Shown here piece by piece: positions 26,201 through 39,200 of a DNA stretch of 64,000 nt (positions within the stretch are counted from its first letter, which is position 1; every line of letters begins with the position of its first letter). Location of the stretch: contig NW_002060949.1 in assembly GCF_000150275.1 (NCBI RefSeq), forward strand, positions 209,861 through 273,860. Direction: 5' to 3'. Source of the stretch: Trichoplax adhaerens. Lineage: Eukaryota > Placozoa > Uniplacotomia > Trichoplacea > Trichoplacidae. The notes below the pieces were generated by a model. The model was not told the DNA's origin and did not search any database. It worked only from the letters and a program-made list of their open reading frames with translations. Position numbers and translations under genes: made by a program.

Positions 26201-27430
26201 GAGTAATAAATTTCCTATGCAGGAGCTTGAAGCTAGTACAAATTCGAGTTCACAAAAAACAACCTCAGATCCAATGATTGTTAGCACTGGTTGGAAAAAG
26301 AATAGATTCTATATGTTCTCGACAAGAGAACCAGATGATACGAAAGGGTGAGTTTGAGAAGGATAATTATTTATCCCTGTTAAATAGTGATTAGTTAATA
26401 AATAATTAGTTGAAAGTGTATTTTAGAGTTATCATATTCATCTTTCAATTTCATATATTTATCGTAGAGCTGAAGTTGATCGGGACGTTTTTAATGAAAA
26501 ACCATCACGTGAAGAACAGTTGGCAGCAGTCAAGGTAAAGTTTAAACTCGATTAGAACGATTCGTTCGCTATTTCTAGCATGGTGATTTTAAGCTTAGGT
26601 TAAAACTTAGTAATATTTGAAGTATTTTTATGAAATTACAGGACTCATCCAATGTTATGCTAGGCGACTCTTCAGTAATGCATACTACAATGGGAGATAT
26701 TCAAATAGAACTATTTCCTAAAGTGTAAATAAAGAATGACTTTTCTAAGAGGTTCTGCTCGAACACTAATGTTAAAGTCTTTAATTCTGTTGTTTAATAA
26801 TTTTCTTAGAGCTCCAAAGGCTGTAGAAAACTTTTGTACTCACTCAAAGAATGGTTATTATAACGGGCATATATTTCATCGGGTCATTAAAGCCTTTATG
26901 ATTCAAACTGGAGATCCATTAGGTTAAATTACAACAATTTATTAGTGCTTATTGATAGATATGAAGTTGTCGGTACTGTTACAAAAGGTGTTCTATATTT
27001 TATCTTTCGTAAAAATTAGGAACTGGTACTGGCGGAACGTCAATTTGGGGTAAAGAATTTGAAGATGAATTTCATTCCAGTGTACGTCATGATCGTCCAT
27101 ATACTGTTAGTATGGCTAATGCTGGTCCAGGAACCAATGGATCTCAATTTTTTATCACGGTCGTTCCTACGGTTTGTAAATAATCCTTACTTCGCTATTT
27201 GATCATTAATAATAAACTAGATAATTATATTCAGACTTATTTATCATTTAACTTTTCTTTCCTGGTTTTATCTTGTTAATCAATAGCCATGGTTGGATAA
27301 TAAGCATACAATTTTTGGTAGAGTCGTAAAAGGAATGGAAGTTGTTCAAAATATTAGTAATGTTAAATGCGATCCGAAAACTGATAGACCATACGACGAT
27401 ATTAAAATTATCAGTATTACAATAAAGTAG
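23291..27430 (+). CDS. PPWD1: PPWD1: WD-repeat cyclophilin (peptidyl-prolyl isomerase), 19 exons, complete
   Basis: Known PPWD1 is a nuclear, spliceosome-associated prolyl isomerase. Exons: 23291-23393, 23512-23614, 23746-23846, 24061-24156, 24601-24688, 24859-24961, 25070-25213, 25287-25361, 25436-25516, 25624-25717, 25784-25837, 25907-25950, 26063-26131, 26223-26347, 26468-26534, 26642-26724, 26810-26922, 27020-27171, 27287-27430. All junctions hold phase and give 612 residues (human 646). Residues 35-340 form WD repeats ([35 protein letters not shown]). A linker follows, with the family phrase ERDIEKADG and [10 protein letters not shown]. The cyclophilin domain is at about 455-612: [19 protein letters not shown] with the catalytic Arg of the FHR motif, then [38 protein letters not shown] and [13 protein letters not shown]. 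The active-site residues look intact. The start ATG follows a GCC and gives MANVAEKR with a short acidic leader. AATAAA sits two bases before the stop codon. Confidence 0.96.
27421..27426 (+). terminator. PPWD1: AATAAA hexamer inside the last codons of PPWD1
   Basis: AATAAA lies just before the TAG stop at 27428-27430. Whether it is used is unknown. The next clear hexamer on this strand is about 560 bp further on (near 27990). Confidence 0.3.
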
Positions 27431-29382
27431 ATTATTATCAATTTATTTTTTACTAGTATTTTTACTCTGTTGAAGTTGATTTGATAATATAATCAGGTAA
27501 TAATGCTCTTCGTCCTAGTAATTAGGATAGACTTGGAAGTAATGGAGAAATCTTTATGTATTAACTCGTCCTATCTCTTCCCATTCGTTGTTGATTTTTA
27601 TGGAACTTCATAATATCAGTTATGGCCCGTTTAAGCCTGAATTTAATCAGATATTTTATCGATTTGCAATTTTAATTTTTCTGAAATCTACTTAGAACCG
27701 TAGCAAATGTATCATTATACCCGTAAATTCCCATATCGTAATATAGATTTGTCTGCCTTAAAATGTATTTATTCGGCTACTTATCTGATTGGCCGTAACT
27801 TTTATAAATTCAATATGTGCAACAAAACTGTAGATGTTTGATAATTAATTTCTCAACTGTATAACGCTTCCAGGTGCAAAGGCCTATGTAATGCATTACT
27901 GGCTAGGATCTTAATCTTCATTGTATGCCTATATGTAAAATTTATAAATCAAAAAACTTAAATTCATACTTCGCGTACCATTGGTAAAATAAAAGTTCTG
28001 TCATCATCTTGAACGGCTGCTGTGTACGCATATCAATTAATTATAGTCCGCCAAGGGAAGATAATTTTTTAATAGCTACTAATGATAATGATAATTATGT
28101 TAAAGATGCTAACTTATAATTGGATCAGTTATTGAGTAGACGTAGCAAGATAAGTAACGACCTAACCGTAAACATTTAAAGATTTATACGGTGCGTTGTA
28201 ACATCCAAATTTAAGTTTTTCATTGGTCATGCTCCATGAAGCGTATAATGTTACTTATCTGTGATAAAGTGATCTTCAAAACAATAAATCAAGAACTACA
28301 GTTTCTTGCAAATTTCACTCTATTACAGAAGTTAGGTTCGTCTAACTACCAATAGCTTACAAATTAAGTTATTCTCGTACAGTCTTATAATAGTAATCTA
28401 AGCTATATTTGGGGCTGCACTACATTGTCAAAATAGCCAGGCATTTTTTTCTAGCAACTATAAAAATTTGCACGTACTTTACAGTATTCTTTGTCATATA
28501 ACAGAGTGCTGTACGAATCATTTTTCCTATTAGATGTTTGCTTTTATAACTTACTGACTGGTTAGCATGTAGGTACAATCAGCCATGAAAGAGCTTTCGT
28601 TAACGATAAGAATTGCCATTGATTTTACAGCATATAATATAGATATTTTAATGAAATACATGTACACTTGTATAGCACACTTATTCTGCATGAAAGATAG
28701 CACTTATAGTACACTACCACAGTAAAATGAAAGGGTCTATGATGAAGTCTATATCGTTCTGACAAACGTAAAGCATTGCCATACCACATTATTAATTTAT
28801 ATTAATAATTCTCAGCTAAATTATCCTTTTACTGTGTTTTGCATGCTTCCCTCATTAACCGTTGCAATAACGAAATCCCTCATGGCCTCATCTGTGCAAA
28901 TCTTTAATATCGACCAAATTAGAGCAAAACACAAGACCTACGAATTACTATATTAATGCCAGATTTATTTATTAATAATAAATGTCATTATTGCATGGAA
29001 AAATATTCATCTCCGACACAAGATTTAGAAGAATAATCAAATCATTACGTATTAGTTGTAATAAAAGTGGCAGAGATAAATTAAATTATTCAGCATGGTT
29101 GATTTATTCGTTAATGTGTTAACTAATTATTCATAAAACGAATAAAAAATCAATTTTAATTCATTTATGATATTTTAAGATATTGCCATGGAGACTTTAT
29201 CAATTTTTGCTGCCATTTATCATGACACCTACAAGATTGAAATTGATATAAAATAATTAAAAAAATATTAAGAATACGCTGAAGTTACTATTAGCAAATT
29301 ACTGCACTGTAACTCTGGATCGATTGTAAATTGTTTATCTAAGCCAAGATATGTTATATCAATTAAGTATTCATAATTATAA
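27431..29382. other. Convergent intergenic region, no gene seen
   Basis: About 2 kb of AT-rich sequence between the 3' ends of PPWD1 and the lipoprotein gene. No spliced coding pattern, tRNA or clear repeat is seen. Confidence 0.45.
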
Positions 29383-29388
29383 TTTATT
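29383..29388 (-). terminator. Candidate poly(A) signal of the apolipophorin-like gene
   Basis: TTTATT on the plus strand reads AATAAA on the minus strand, about 43 bp past the stop codon (29431-29433). Confidence 0.5.
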
Positions 29389-29430
29389 TAGTATGATGAT
29401 GCAAATAGTACCTACTAACCTGGTCACTAC

Positions 29431-30217
29431 TTAGCATAACTGACACGATGTTCGACCTAATTGTGCCGGGCCAACTTGGCACTGACAATTAAAGCAACTC
29501 TTTTGTAATTGCTTAAGTTCAAAGCCGAAATATTTTAAGAATGACTTATAGAATGTTGCAAATTGTGAAGTCATGAAGTCAGCATTCCATACATAGCCGC
29601 GTTTAACGATATTACTATGAGCATCGGTTAAGAACATATCTAGATTATCAGCCCTTGTTCCTTCGTTCACCATACTGGGTTCCATTGATTGGCGAGGGCG
29701 TTTGATTACATTCAAGAAAACTCCCTTGTAGAATAATTCTTTAGCCATAGCAGTCATATCAGCAGACTGTGCAGGTTCGGCATCAGTCAATACTAGTATT
29801 GATTTATAATCCGACTCGAATGGAAATTGCATAGCAAATTTGACTGCGCTAACGACATCATCATTAGTGCGCTTAGTAAAGTTTAAGTGTTGTAAGCCAC
29901 TACTTAAATCAATATATCGGCCTTTCAGTTGTCCATTTAAGGTATGGAAGTGAGCATCAGAATGAATACAATCGCCACCAAAGCCAATTAGACCGAAACG
30001 TACTTTAATATGGTAATATTTGGAAATGTACATTTCCAAGCTTCTGAATAATTTTTCTATGTACATTTTGTACATTTTCATTTCTGGTACTTCATGTACA
30101 ACAATTACCAAGTCTAATTTTTTAGGAGCAGCCTTCCAGGTATCGTTGATGCTGAATTTGTTTTCGCAAAGAGCTAAAATAATCAAGATTGAATACATGT
30201 CTCGGTTAAGTCTGCTA
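29431..30217 (-). other. C-terminal vWA-like domain exon of the lipoprotein
   Basis: The exon encodes 262 codons. The alternation of hydrophobic strands and helices (KLDLVIVVHEV, VRFGLIGFGG, YKSILVLTDAEP) looks like a von Willebrand A fold. The metal-binding DxSxS motif is replaced by VHEVPE, so a classical MIDAS is absent. The tail is Cys-rich (CFNCQC, CQLC). The fold is inferred from pattern only. Confidence 0.55.
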
Positions 30218-33200
30218 CTGGGAAAAAATCGACCATAATTATGCAATACAGAATATTAATTAATACTATATCTGTCTTGTTAAGAAGCATATTACTTACA
30301 GCATTCTTCAGGCATAGAAATATTGACACCTGCTTTCTTACAACGTTGGAGGTACGCTGCGAAGATATTGCAACCACATTGGCTATTAGTGCACTTCTTA
30401 CCGCAAATTTCATGCATGCAGACATCTTTAAAGTCTGCTGGGTCTACAACATCGAAACATTGAGTAAATTCTGATTCATAGCGACGATCAAACTTCATGC
30501 AGTGCCTGTTATCATCGTTGTATTCCAAGTTATCGCATTTATTATTAGCAATTTTCTTCGGTTTGATAGAAATGATCATGTCATCTTGTTGGGTATTTGA
30601 AGATGTATCGAAAGTATTTGAGTTAGTATCTTGAACAAATGGTGTATGCAAGCATTTGCTACTTCCACTAACTTCCCAATTATCAGCAAGAGCCGTAGGA
30701 TTGAGTACTATTTTCTTTTTCATATTACGCCAATCATTACTTTTCTCTCCATCCATATTACCCAATAAGCCAGCTACTCTATTATGATACCAGGATGGCA
30801 CAGTAAATAGGCACAAGTAATGATGCATGTCGCAACGTATTTTCAATCCACTTGCTGCATTGATATAAATGAAAGGACCGAAACGAGTAGCATTGAAGTC
30901 TTGCATCTGTTGTGGCAATTCAACTCTTCTATCGTTAACATACACGATTCCATTCTTATCCAAAACGATATTATCGCCATTTTGTACACGCACAAAGATA
31001 GAGTCTTGTCGGCTTACAATTGTGAAAGAATTGTTGACATATTCGTGTGATAACAAGTAACTGCATGACTTACTCTTGTAAGCTGGAATAGTGATGTGCT
31101 CCTTATCGAATGTCATGATAGTAGTATCGGAATAGATCATTGCAACTCCTAGACAGTTAAGGAAGTCAAGAGAAAGATCGTTAGAAATTTTACACTACTT
31201 TAGTGTTTATCTTAGGTAATACTTGTAGGAAGAATTATCATTAACTTACTTTCATATCTTGGGATTTTGTTGTTTACATGACCAATAATTTTATCTACAA
31301 CATCTTTGGTTGTATTGGGCAATTTGAATCCAAGTATAAATTCCGGTAATTGTAGCTTAGAAATATAGTACGGAATTCTATCTAAATCGATGGAATCCAT
31401 ATTAAATTTGCTAAGCTCTTTATACAGTTTGGTAAGGGATTTAATTACTGGGCAATGTTCCTTGAAATATTGAGTCATGTTGGCAAATTTGTTGTACTTC
31501 ATTGTCATTTTTTGGACTAACTGATGTAGCAATTTATCGAACTGATACTTCTCAAACATTGGTTGATACAAATGTTCCATAAGGTATTGAGTGTAGGTCG
31601 AATTCATGCAATATTCCTTCATATAATGTGAATATTGACCGGCCTTCTTCGTCATATTAGCCAAGAATTTCTTGATGATGAAATATTTATGCATTGCCTT
31701 TTGATACATATAATGTACTTTGGGTACATAAGTATCAGTTAAGTTGTAATAATTGAATAATAATCGTTGCAGTGTTGGCTTAATAAATTGATAGTAGATG
31801 ATAGTTTTTTCTTTCATTTGATCGAATGTTTTCTCGATTCCTTGATTGTAGATAGCGTAGCATTTGTTATAGGTCTTATTGATGGCACGATCAACAGAAT
31901 AGATAACGCAATTCTTGACATTGTTGATAGTTACATTGAGAGGATTATTCATTGCCATACGGAATAATTTCAAACCCTTATTGATAGCTTTAACGGTCAT
32001 ATTGATCGGCTTCTTCAAGATTGGCATGGTTTTTAAGGTATATTCAGGTAATTGTTTGGTGATAAATTGATGTAAAGTTGGCATCAATTCTTTCAAAACA
32101 ATCCTTTTAGCTACTTGAGTCAAATTGGACGCTACATTTCGAGTAAATTTAGTCAATGCGATACTACGTGACATAATATCATAGGCCATTTTATTGATAC
32201 TTCGATTAGAAACATAATCATATATATCCATGGCTGTCTCATTGAGTGGTTGCTGATAGGTCGATTTCAAGATAAAATTAATATGATTAATTTTCTTCAA
32301 GATATCCTCAACAATGACCTGTAGTTCAGGATAACGTTGGTAAGCCATGTCGCGTGTTACGATCAATTTGTTCTGAACAGTATGTAACAAATGGTAAATA
32401 GTTTGATTCATTGGCGTTTGATAGATTTTGGCCAATGTTTGATAGGTTTGATTGATTTTTGGCTCTAACTTGTTGATGTGATATCTCATATAGGGACATT
32501 GTTTCATCTTCTGAACAGCTGATTTCATAGCTTCGTGAACGGTCTCATAAATACGTGTATCATATAATTCTTTCAATGCCAATAAGGTATCGTTCAAGTG
32601 AGCAATAGTCTTATTGAAGCTGCCTTCATAAGAAGTATTACGGAAGAGCCCACGCGCATAATTAGGAATAGTTTTAGTTACTGTATTATAGACCACAGGA
32701 GTAACATCTTCACGAATAATAGTCTTGATAATTTTAGTAATAGCTTTAACAAGATGTTTAGTAAACCTTGCTACTTGAACTGTTTTATTCATGGCATCAG
32801 TTGCAATCATATTACATTGGGTAGTCTTAAAGTAATGGCAGATTTTGTTAGATTGTTCAATCGGATTTTTGTAAAGCATAATAGCCATCTGATAAGCTTT
32901 ACTTAATTTTTGGGCCATAATATCCATAAATGGCTTAATTTCTGGGAATCGATTCACGAAAGCAGCCTTCTTAACCATTAAACTATTCATAGCTTTATCA
33001 TGAAGGCCATACAAAATATCTTGTAATTGTTCCATGGTTACATTCAATGGTTGATCATATAGAATCATAACTTGTTCGGCAGCATTTAGGATACGATTGA
33101 TGGTCATATTATAATGTCCTTCCATGCAAGTGCCTTTAAACATGCCATAAGTGTATTCTGGAATTTGATAATAGATGATATCCATAGCGCTTGGGATAAA

Positions 33201-36200
33201 CTTTCGTACCATAATATATTTCGAAATATGATAGCTATAAAATACGAAGTCCTTAGTAAGCTTTATAGCGTTCTGACTGGTAGACATCATTCCTTCTTCC
33301 ATCAAATTCATAAAGAAAGCCTTGATTGTTGGTTTGGGTTGATGATATAGTTCGATGGTAAAATTCTTCACAAACATCATACTATCTTCAAGATCCATTA
33401 AGAATAGTGTTAAACCTGGATACATTTCATTTAATTGAAGATAATCTTCATAGTAATATTCCTTCAAGGCCATTAATTTATATTCAACTAATTCACTTGT
33501 ATAATCATACAATTGTGCAATAGTTTCTTGATATGGTTGATTTTTTACCGTTTTGATCAGTACCATAGTAACATTAAGGTAGTCGACTAATACCTGGTAT
33601 TCTTCTTCACGATTAAGTTTTCCAGCAACTTGATATAGATAGTCTGGTATATCATACTTGACTAATTTCAATATACCCGGCAAGATACGCCTGTAATACA
33701 ATTTCCTTAAGATACTTTTTACGCCAGCCTTGATTTGTGTCATAGTTGTCATATAGCCTTGACCAATTTCCTTGACTTTTTGCATTAATTGGCTAACATT
33801 GTGCTCTTTAAAGTAGCGGATAGTATAGTTATAACTACCGTACGGGTTATCAACAATCTCATCTCTGATTTTATTAAATCCTCGCTTATATCTCATACCG
33901 ATGGTGTACAAGAAAGCAACTTCTGGATAATCAGGAGCGATCTCATTTAATACATATTGATAAAATTGATTCTTTTTAGCATTTAAAGCTACAAAAGTAG
34001 CACCTAATGGCCTATTGTAGAATAGATTCCACTGTTGTTTCATGGAATTACAATGTTCTTCGGCTTTCTTCTGTAACTTGTCAACATCAAGAAATATATT
34101 AGCGTAATTTAAAGCTTTCATCCTGATCATACGGCATTTTTCTTTTGCTTGAAGCTTATGATAGTGTAACATTTCTTTCATTTCCAGTTTCGCTTTCTTC
34201 ATAGCTACCACTGTATAATTAACCATACGATAAAATTTTATGGCTAATTTCTCATGTAAGGCAATCATGAATTCCTTCATCATGGCACTGTGCAATTTGA
34301 TATTGTACATAGTCTTGAAGAATTTGTCTTTGAGCATCTTCGATTTGATAGCAAGCTTTTGAATGAGTTGATCGTAATGATATTCTAATCCAGGCATAAC
34401 TTTCTGTATGAGATAACGTAGTTTCTGATCGGCCATTTGTGCAAGTTTGGGCAAGTAAATTTTAGCCTTCTCTTTGATCATATTCTTGATATAATTTAAC
34501 TTTTCCATAACCTTTCCAAACTTAGCGTGGGTGACCTTGTAGATTACTCGTGATATTTTCTTAGTTTTAGCTACAAAAAGCTTAATCTTCTGGCCGATGG
34601 TGGTATTTGCTGCATGAAGTTCGTAGAATTTCTTTATGTCATCGCATTTCATATTGGTGATTAATTCAACATAGCGTGAAATAACTTTTGTTACTTTGGC
34701 CCATACATAGTGAAGTTTTTCCTTAATTTTCTTGACAGTTTCGGCCGGCGATTGCTTGGAAATCATTTCAGTTTTCATACGTAACTGAGTCCTTACATCA
34801 GCTAACAACAAAATGATTGTCCTTACTTTGAAGTTCGATTTAATCTTATATAATGCATCAATAAGCTTTCCTAATCCTATCTGTCGTAGTTTCTTTTCAA
34901 TTATTGGAGTTGCGGATTGATGAAATTTAGCCATCATTTCTTTAATTTGCAATTTCAATTCTCGTAATGTTTGTTCAAGAGGCTGGCTGGTAATTTTTTT
35001 AATCATTGCCATAATATGGTATAATTTTTCCTTTAATTTGTTCTTGACAGTCATGAGTTTATCCTTTATAGCCATTACTTTAGCCTTTATGTTGGCCATG
35101 CTCAATTTCTTCATCATTTCTTCTTTATGTTGCATCATGGATTCTTTCAAACAATTCATACTAACTTGAACCTCTCCTCTCAATAGCAATGGATTATGGC
35201 ATTCAAATCCAGCTTTATCGAACAATTCAATCAATTTATTTCGTAAATATGGGAAATCTACTGGCAATTTCTGAATTACATGCATAAGCTTGGGTTTGAT
35301 CTTGCTGAATTTCGTCATAATCATTTGGTAGATTGCCTTTATTGGTAATTTTTCCGCGCAATAGCTTTTAATTTTTTCACACTTTTGCTGCATTTTTTCC
35401 TTTATTAGTTGATAAAGCTTCATCAATTTCATTTTGATCATCTTCATGTTATGAAAAGCAATCTTCATAGCATATTGTCTAAATTGCTTGTAAACACCAG
35501 ATTTGACAATCTTTTGTAATTCGTTATAATTCAAGTTCAATTTTTCACTTAAGAAATGGCCTACAGCATCGATAAGATCGTGTTCTTTTTCGATTAAATT
35601 CTGAAGTTTTTCGTGTAAGTAAGCTGTATGGCCAGTTAATTTTTCCAACGTATTATCCATAAATGTTGCTAATTTTTCATGTAAACGTGGAATCAATTTC
35701 GTCTTAATTTTCATCATAAAGTAATGAGATAATTTGACCATCTTTAAAGTTCTTGCTAGCATAGATTGTGTTATATTTTTGACGAGGAATCGGATTCTGG
35801 GCGAAATAACAAGACGTTCAGGCAATTCGAGGAATGAATGGATGACAATTGGTTGTATAAAGCTCAGCTGATATATACCTTTAGATTTATCACATTGCAT
35901 GGTCCAGAAAGGTGTATTAAGCAGTGGTGATATCATATGCATTAATTTATCCTTGGCTTTGTACATAAGGTCCATCTTGAATGCAATCATCTTACCGATA
36001 CAATATTTAAATTCAGCTTTAGTTGGTAATTGTGGAGCATTAGCAATAATCATAGCTTTCAAATCATAATAGAATGGAACTAGAACTTCTTCCACGGTAT
36101 AAGCAATATTCTTATAGTATTTCGAATTGCGTATATCATTATAGAGTACCATGGAAATATTCATTCGTTTTTGAAGATAATCTAGTCTTAGATTTCCTAA

Positions 36201-39200
36201 TGCTGGTTTTACTTTATTCATAATGAATTCTTTGGTCTTGTTTTCTACAAGATTCAATAATGCAGCTAGATTTTCTTTGGGATTCTTTTTCAAGTCTTTT
36301 ACCAAGCGGATAGCTTTTTCCAGCACTGGTTGCAATTTCTGATACATTACATACATGGTATATTTTGTTACTTTCTGTTTCATGGCAGTTGTATAGTTCA
36401 TGATTTTTTGCTTCAACATTGCCAATTTAAAGTTAGCATAAGTTTTATAATTCTGAATAGTAGGGATGATTTTATTATGAATCATCGGCAATACCTTCTC
36501 TTTCATAAATTGAGTAATATTGAATTTTTTCTCGATATAAGGAAGGATTGGCTTCAAGATTTTTTCAATTTTCATTAGTAAGCTCTTAGTATAAACGCTA
36601 ACAGTTACATTAGCATGCTGTAAATACTGCTGCATAGTTTCATTCATGTAATCCATCTTAGCCATGGCAATTTGGGCAAACTCCATCATCCTGTCGGAGC
36701 ATTGGCTTGCCTTTTCGATTAATTTCACCTTATAAATTTTGTAATAATTTTTGATCATGTGCGTTAGATTTTGCATTGCAAAATTCAGTTTAGTCTTCAT
36801 AGCGGCATATTTATTCATCATTTTCGATTTCATTTCGGTTAACTTTATTTGCATCATTGCCATACACTTATTATATGATTGTTTGACGTTCATGATCATA
36901 ATCTCAGAAACTTTAGCAGCAACCATTTTGGTCTTATGCAAAGCCATCATGGTAACCGTTTTTACTTCCTCGATTAATTCAGGAGCTAATTCTGGTCTGA
37001 CATATAACTTTATTAGGCCGCGTTCGCCCACTAATGCATATGAAAGGGACATTTCTGGAATGCGAGTTTTACCAACTGCTCTGAATAAACCAACATTGAT
37101 AACATCGGCGCTTAATTCTCCAACTAATGATAATCTCGACATTTTCTCACAGTTGAAATCAGCATCAAGAACTGCAACTCGATTTATTTTATTTACCATT
37201 AAAGCGATACGTTTTGGCAAGATCTTGTTGATTAGGCCATTACCGGAAATAGCAACAGTTGCGCCTTTTCTTTCATCTTTCTGCCATAATCGGCCATTAA
37301 CGTTGATTTGCTTTCCCGGGAAATATTCCGCATTAATTTGAATTTCTTTATCTTTTGGTATGTGCTGTCCCTTAATGCCGACACGATAAATTGGTACTTC
37401 TCTGGCGTAGATACTTGTTTCTAATTCAATCAAACTTTTAGCTAAGTCGAGTTTAAAGGAACTCATAAGTGATTCTTTCCTGAAAGGTATAAAGGCATGC
37501 AATTGCAAATGCTTACGCATCATATCATTATTAGACGTTAATGCAACACCAAGATATTGACGTTCAGCAAAAGCAGGGCAGATATAACTAGTATATACGG
37601 TTGCCGCATTATTCTTAGACTCGATTTTAGCAATAAATTTCAAATCAGCATATTTATTAGTAGGAAAGATTTCATATGTTAAATTGAAGCTAACTAATTT
37701 AACCAAATTGTCTTTATAGAGATTCCAGCCAAGGCCAACACGGCGACCATTGGGAGTATCAATATTTACTCTTAACGTACGATTAGGCAAGTCAAGATGA
37801 TGGTTAACAATTAATTCTTTGATTTCATTATTCTTTATGTAGAAAGCCCGCAATTTCGATTTCAATAATTGCTTATTAAATGTAAGGTCCATTCCAAGTT
37901 GCTTTTGTAATTGACCAAATCCATATGCACTTCGTAGCTTGAGTAAAGTCTCACCTACTGCGACTTGTGCAGTTAGGGTCGCTAGGCGATATGCTGATCC
38001 GGTAAATGGAGTAAAAGTGACTTTCAAGCCTAATTCATGATTTGTCTTATTTAGTGAATTTTCGATAGTCAAAATTCTAGGCGTACCCACATAGTAGTCA
38101 TAATATCTTAGAGCTGATTCCAGTGATAATTTCTTACTAATTTCACCACGCAATTGTGATGAAAATGCCAACATATGCTCTTCACCATTGATACTAGGGT
38201 AACGAATTACTAATTTAACCAATTTGTTCTGTTTTTCAAAGCCGGTATTAAGATATAATCTTCGTTGTTTCTTATAGTATGGGCATGGAGCTTCCAAATA
38301 TGATGTCAATTCGAAATTTTTGGTATCTAATGTACCATTGAGGATAACAGGTCCTGACATACACGACAAAAGTTGATAATGACCAATTGACTTACGTTCC
38401 AAGTCAATAAATGAGGAAACATTCATTGTTTGAAGAGATAAATCCTTCCAAGAAGTATAAGTCATATAACTTTCAACTTTACGAATTGGTCCGATAGATA
38501 TATAGGATGATTGCATGGTGATGTTTTGTTGAATACCAGTCATAAAGCATGGGTAAGTAAGTTCTGACCTTACTCGTTTATTTTGCCAGTCCATTTTACT
38601 CAGTATTTCGAAATGGTAAGGTTCGAATTGTGCGCTCATAATGTTTGGTATTAATACTTTGGCAGATAATGTTGCATTGCTAAAGCGAATAGTTGCGTGG
38701 ACTGTTTCTTTCTGATCAGGATGTCCGCGTAATGATGAAAATCGGCTTTCGACACCAATGATTCCATGTTTTAAGCTAGCTTGCATCCATGTATAGGATC
38801 GAAGTGGTGTAACAACATCACTCCTGCATGATGGCATTTCCATACCGATTGTAAGTAGCTTAAATTCGGATCGGTGCCTAATCATGAAAAAGAATTTCTC
38901 ATTGTGTCTCAATGGTTTCCACGAAGGTACAAAGGCTTCCAAGGATACAAAGCGATTCACTTTGTCTACTGCGATAGTCATGTTACCCATTTCAGGCTCG
39001 TAGCTTCTCCATGATGGCAAAATGTAATTCATGTGGAATACATGATTTGAATTTGGTGGCATCACCACCAAACTAATATGGGCAAATTCAGATAGTTGAT
39101 TTCGCCAAGATGGTAATGTGACAGAAATGTCAATTTTTTTAACCGTAGGATCCTTTCGTGCAATAAAGATTAATTCTTCATTTCCAGGTTTCTTCCATGA

